From contig CAJXGP010000163.1 of NCBI GenBank assembly GCA_913053915.1, positions 1-5,697 of the forward strand: a stretch of DNA of 5,697 bases, written 5' to 3'. This document shows positions 4,359 through 5,697 of the stretch, in pieces. The notes beneath the pieces were generated by a model. That model had not been told where the DNA came from. It worked only from the letters and a program-made list of their open reading frames with translations, and did no database searches. The stretch comes from an uncultured Ignavibacteriales bacterium. GTDB taxonomy: Bacteria > Bacteroidota > Ignavibacteria > Ignavibacteriales > Ignavibacteriaceae. Position numbers and translations under genes: made by a program. The first letter of the stretch is position 1, and every line of letters begins with the position of its first letter.

Positions 4359-5697
4359 TTGAGAAGGTTTTCAGTAAAGAAAATATATGCAAGATTTTCC
4401 GATAGTACGGTAACCTTTTTTGATCATGCTAAAATGACAGAGAATATTTTTATGATAATTGTTGCTATTATCATAGGTGTATTAGCTGGATTTGGAGCAA
4501 TCGCAATTCGCGCATTAATCAAAGAACTATCAATTTTATCATATGGTGGAGGAGAACATTTTTTAGCACATGTATTAGCTGCACCATGGTATCTGAGACT
4601 TTTAATACCAATAATAGGCGGATTAATTGTAGGACCAATAATTTACTTTATTGCCCCGGAGGCAAAAGGACACGGCGTACCTGAGGTAATGGAATCCATC
4701 CTTCTTAAAGGCGGTGTGATACGCGCACGCGTTGCAATAGTAAAAGCAATAGTATCAGCAATCTCAATAGGTACGGGAGGGTCAGTAGGAAGAGAAGGCC
4801 CAATCGTTCAAATCGGTTCAAGCCTCGGTTCAAGCGTAGGTAAATTTTTTGGAATATCAAACAAAAGATTAAAAACATTAGTAGGTTGTGGCGCTGCTGC
4901 GGGGATTGCGGCTGCTTTTAATGCTCCGATAGCAGGTGCATTGTTCGCAGTAGAAATTATATTAATGGATTTTGCCGTAGCGCAGTTCTCCCCTATTGTT
5001 ATATCTTCTGTTATGGCAACAGTAATATCACATACTTTTCAGGGAGATTTTGCTGCATTTTTAGTCCCTAAATATACATTAACTTCGCCGTATGAGATTA
5101 TTTTTTATTTTGCCTTGGGAGCAATTAGCGGTTTAGTTTCTTATTTATTTATAAAAGTATTATATACATCGGAAGATTTTTTTGACAATCATTTTCATAT
5201 ACCTCCGTATCTGAAGCCTGCCGTAGGTGGTGTGGGGCTAGGTTTAATCGCAATCTTTTTCCCACAAGTAATGGGTGTCGGTTATGATTCAATCAATGAA
5301 GCACTTCATGGTAACATGATTTGGTATATTGCTTTTATTTTGGTCTTCGCAAAAATACTTGCCACTTCGATAACACTTGGGTCGGGTGGTTCCGGCGGAA
5401 TTTTTGCACCCTCACTTTTTATGGGTGCTATGCTGGGATATTTTTTCGGACAATTTGTACATTACTTTTTCCCGGCTATTACTTCGACACCGGGAGCATA
5501 TGCATTAGTTGCAATGGGCGGATTAATCGCCGGTACTACACGTGCACCTATAACTGCAATTGTTATTGTTTTTGAATTAACAAGTGACTACCGGATAATT
5601 CTTCCTGTAATGATTACTAGTATCATCAGTACAATATTGTCTTCAAAATTATCAAGAGAATCAATATATACTTTAAAGCTTCTCTTACGGAATATTA
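4359..5697 (+). CDS. CLC-family chloride channel/antiporter, 3' end outside the window
   Basis: This partial gene encodes 446 visible residues of a polytopic inner-membrane protein that moves chloride or related anions, as a Cl-/H+ exchanger or a channel. All CLC selectivity segments are present: GHGVPE (104-109), GREGP (144-148) with external gating Glu146, and GIFAP (347-351). Tyr437 near the right edge likely matches the pore Tyr445 of E. coli ClcA. Two differences from ClcA are visible by eye alignment: His105 replaces Ser107, and Ile200 replaces internal proton Glu203. A C-terminal regulatory region such as CBS domains could follow beyond the edge. The start is uncertain. TTG 4359 gives an N-terminus MRRFSVKKIYARF and fits the promoter, but has no good ribosome-binding site; ATG 4434 would also leave the first membrane helix intact and has none either. 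No frameshift is seen. Confidence 0.93.
   Translation, partial: MRRFSVKKIYARFSDSTVTFFDHAKMTENIFMIIVAIIIGVLAGFGAIAIRALIKELSILSYGGGEHFLAHVLAAPWYLRLLIPIIGGLIVGPIIYFIAPEAKGHGVPEVMESILLKGGVIRARVAIVKAIVSAISIGTGGSVGREGPIVQIGSSLGSSVGKFFGISNKRLKTLVGCGAAAGIAAAFNAPIAGALFAVEIILMDFAVAQFSPIVISSVMATVISHTFQGDFAAFLVPKYTLTSPYEIIFYFALGAISGLVSYLFIKVLYTSEDFFDNHFHIPPYLKPAVGGVGLGLIAIFFPQVMGVGYDSINEALHGNMIWYIAFILVFAKILATSITLGSGGSGGIFAPSLFMGAMLGYFFGQFVHYFFPAITSTPGAYALVAMGGLIAGTTRAPITAIVIVFELTSDYRIILPVMITSIISTILSSKLSRESIYTLKLLLRNI

Noticed and set aside
5321..5575. Plus-strand 84-codon frame rich in Cys, Tyr and Phe
   Set aside because: It is an out-of-frame reading of the CLC gene, whose own frame carries the conserved GIFAP motif and membrane helices through the same bases.

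Overview
The window is AT-rich (roughly one third G+C by eye) and bacterial. Start sites are mixed: canonical AAGGAG ribosome-binding sites precede the NUDIX gene and the response-regulator gene, while the ParA-like and CLC genes lack a clear one. The protein flavour (a receiver with an 'MDINLG' phosphorylation loop, a CLC with 'GHGVPEV', very AT-rich spacers) would fit a member of the Bacteroidota/Ignavibacteriota group. That placement is an inference from style, not from a marker gene.

Layout from left to right. Positions 1-265 are slightly richer in G+C than the rest and hold no gene I can name, but contain two inverted repeats. Positions 266-1971 hold two genes on the minus strand: a NUDIX hydrolase with an extra N-terminal helical domain (1351-1971) and, 89 bp downstream of it, an aldo/keto reductase (266-1261). 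A 690-bp spacer (1972-2661) separates these from the plus-strand genes. It carries a plausible promoter for the NUDIX gene and three inverted repeats in its right half: a 14-bp perfect AT-only repeat, a wide 7-bp repeat, and a nested 75-nt imperfect palindrome. Next come an orphan ParA/Soj-type ATPase (2662-3456), a 307-bp spacer with small palindromes, a stand-alone CheY-like receiver (GTG start at 3764, end 4144), a 214-bp spacer with a good promoter, and a CLC-type anion transporter that begins at a TTG (4359) and runs off the right edge.

The minus-strand pair looks like ordinary housekeeping or stress metabolism: nucleotide-derivative hydrolysis and carbonyl reduction. The plus-strand genes do not form a tight operon, since their gaps are 307 and 214 bp. 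Any link between the ParA-like protein and the receiver is therefore only neighbourhood. The most interesting points are the ParA-like protein itself, which keeps its ATPase core but has changed the motif after the catalytic Asp and an Arg known to bind DNA in Soj, and which has no ParB beside it; the structured, gene-free region in front of it; and the CLC, which keeps the external gating glutamate but has isoleucine where the internal proton glutamate should be. I see no CRISPR array, tRNA, rRNA, transposase or complete insertion sequence. I found no clearly undescribed system.
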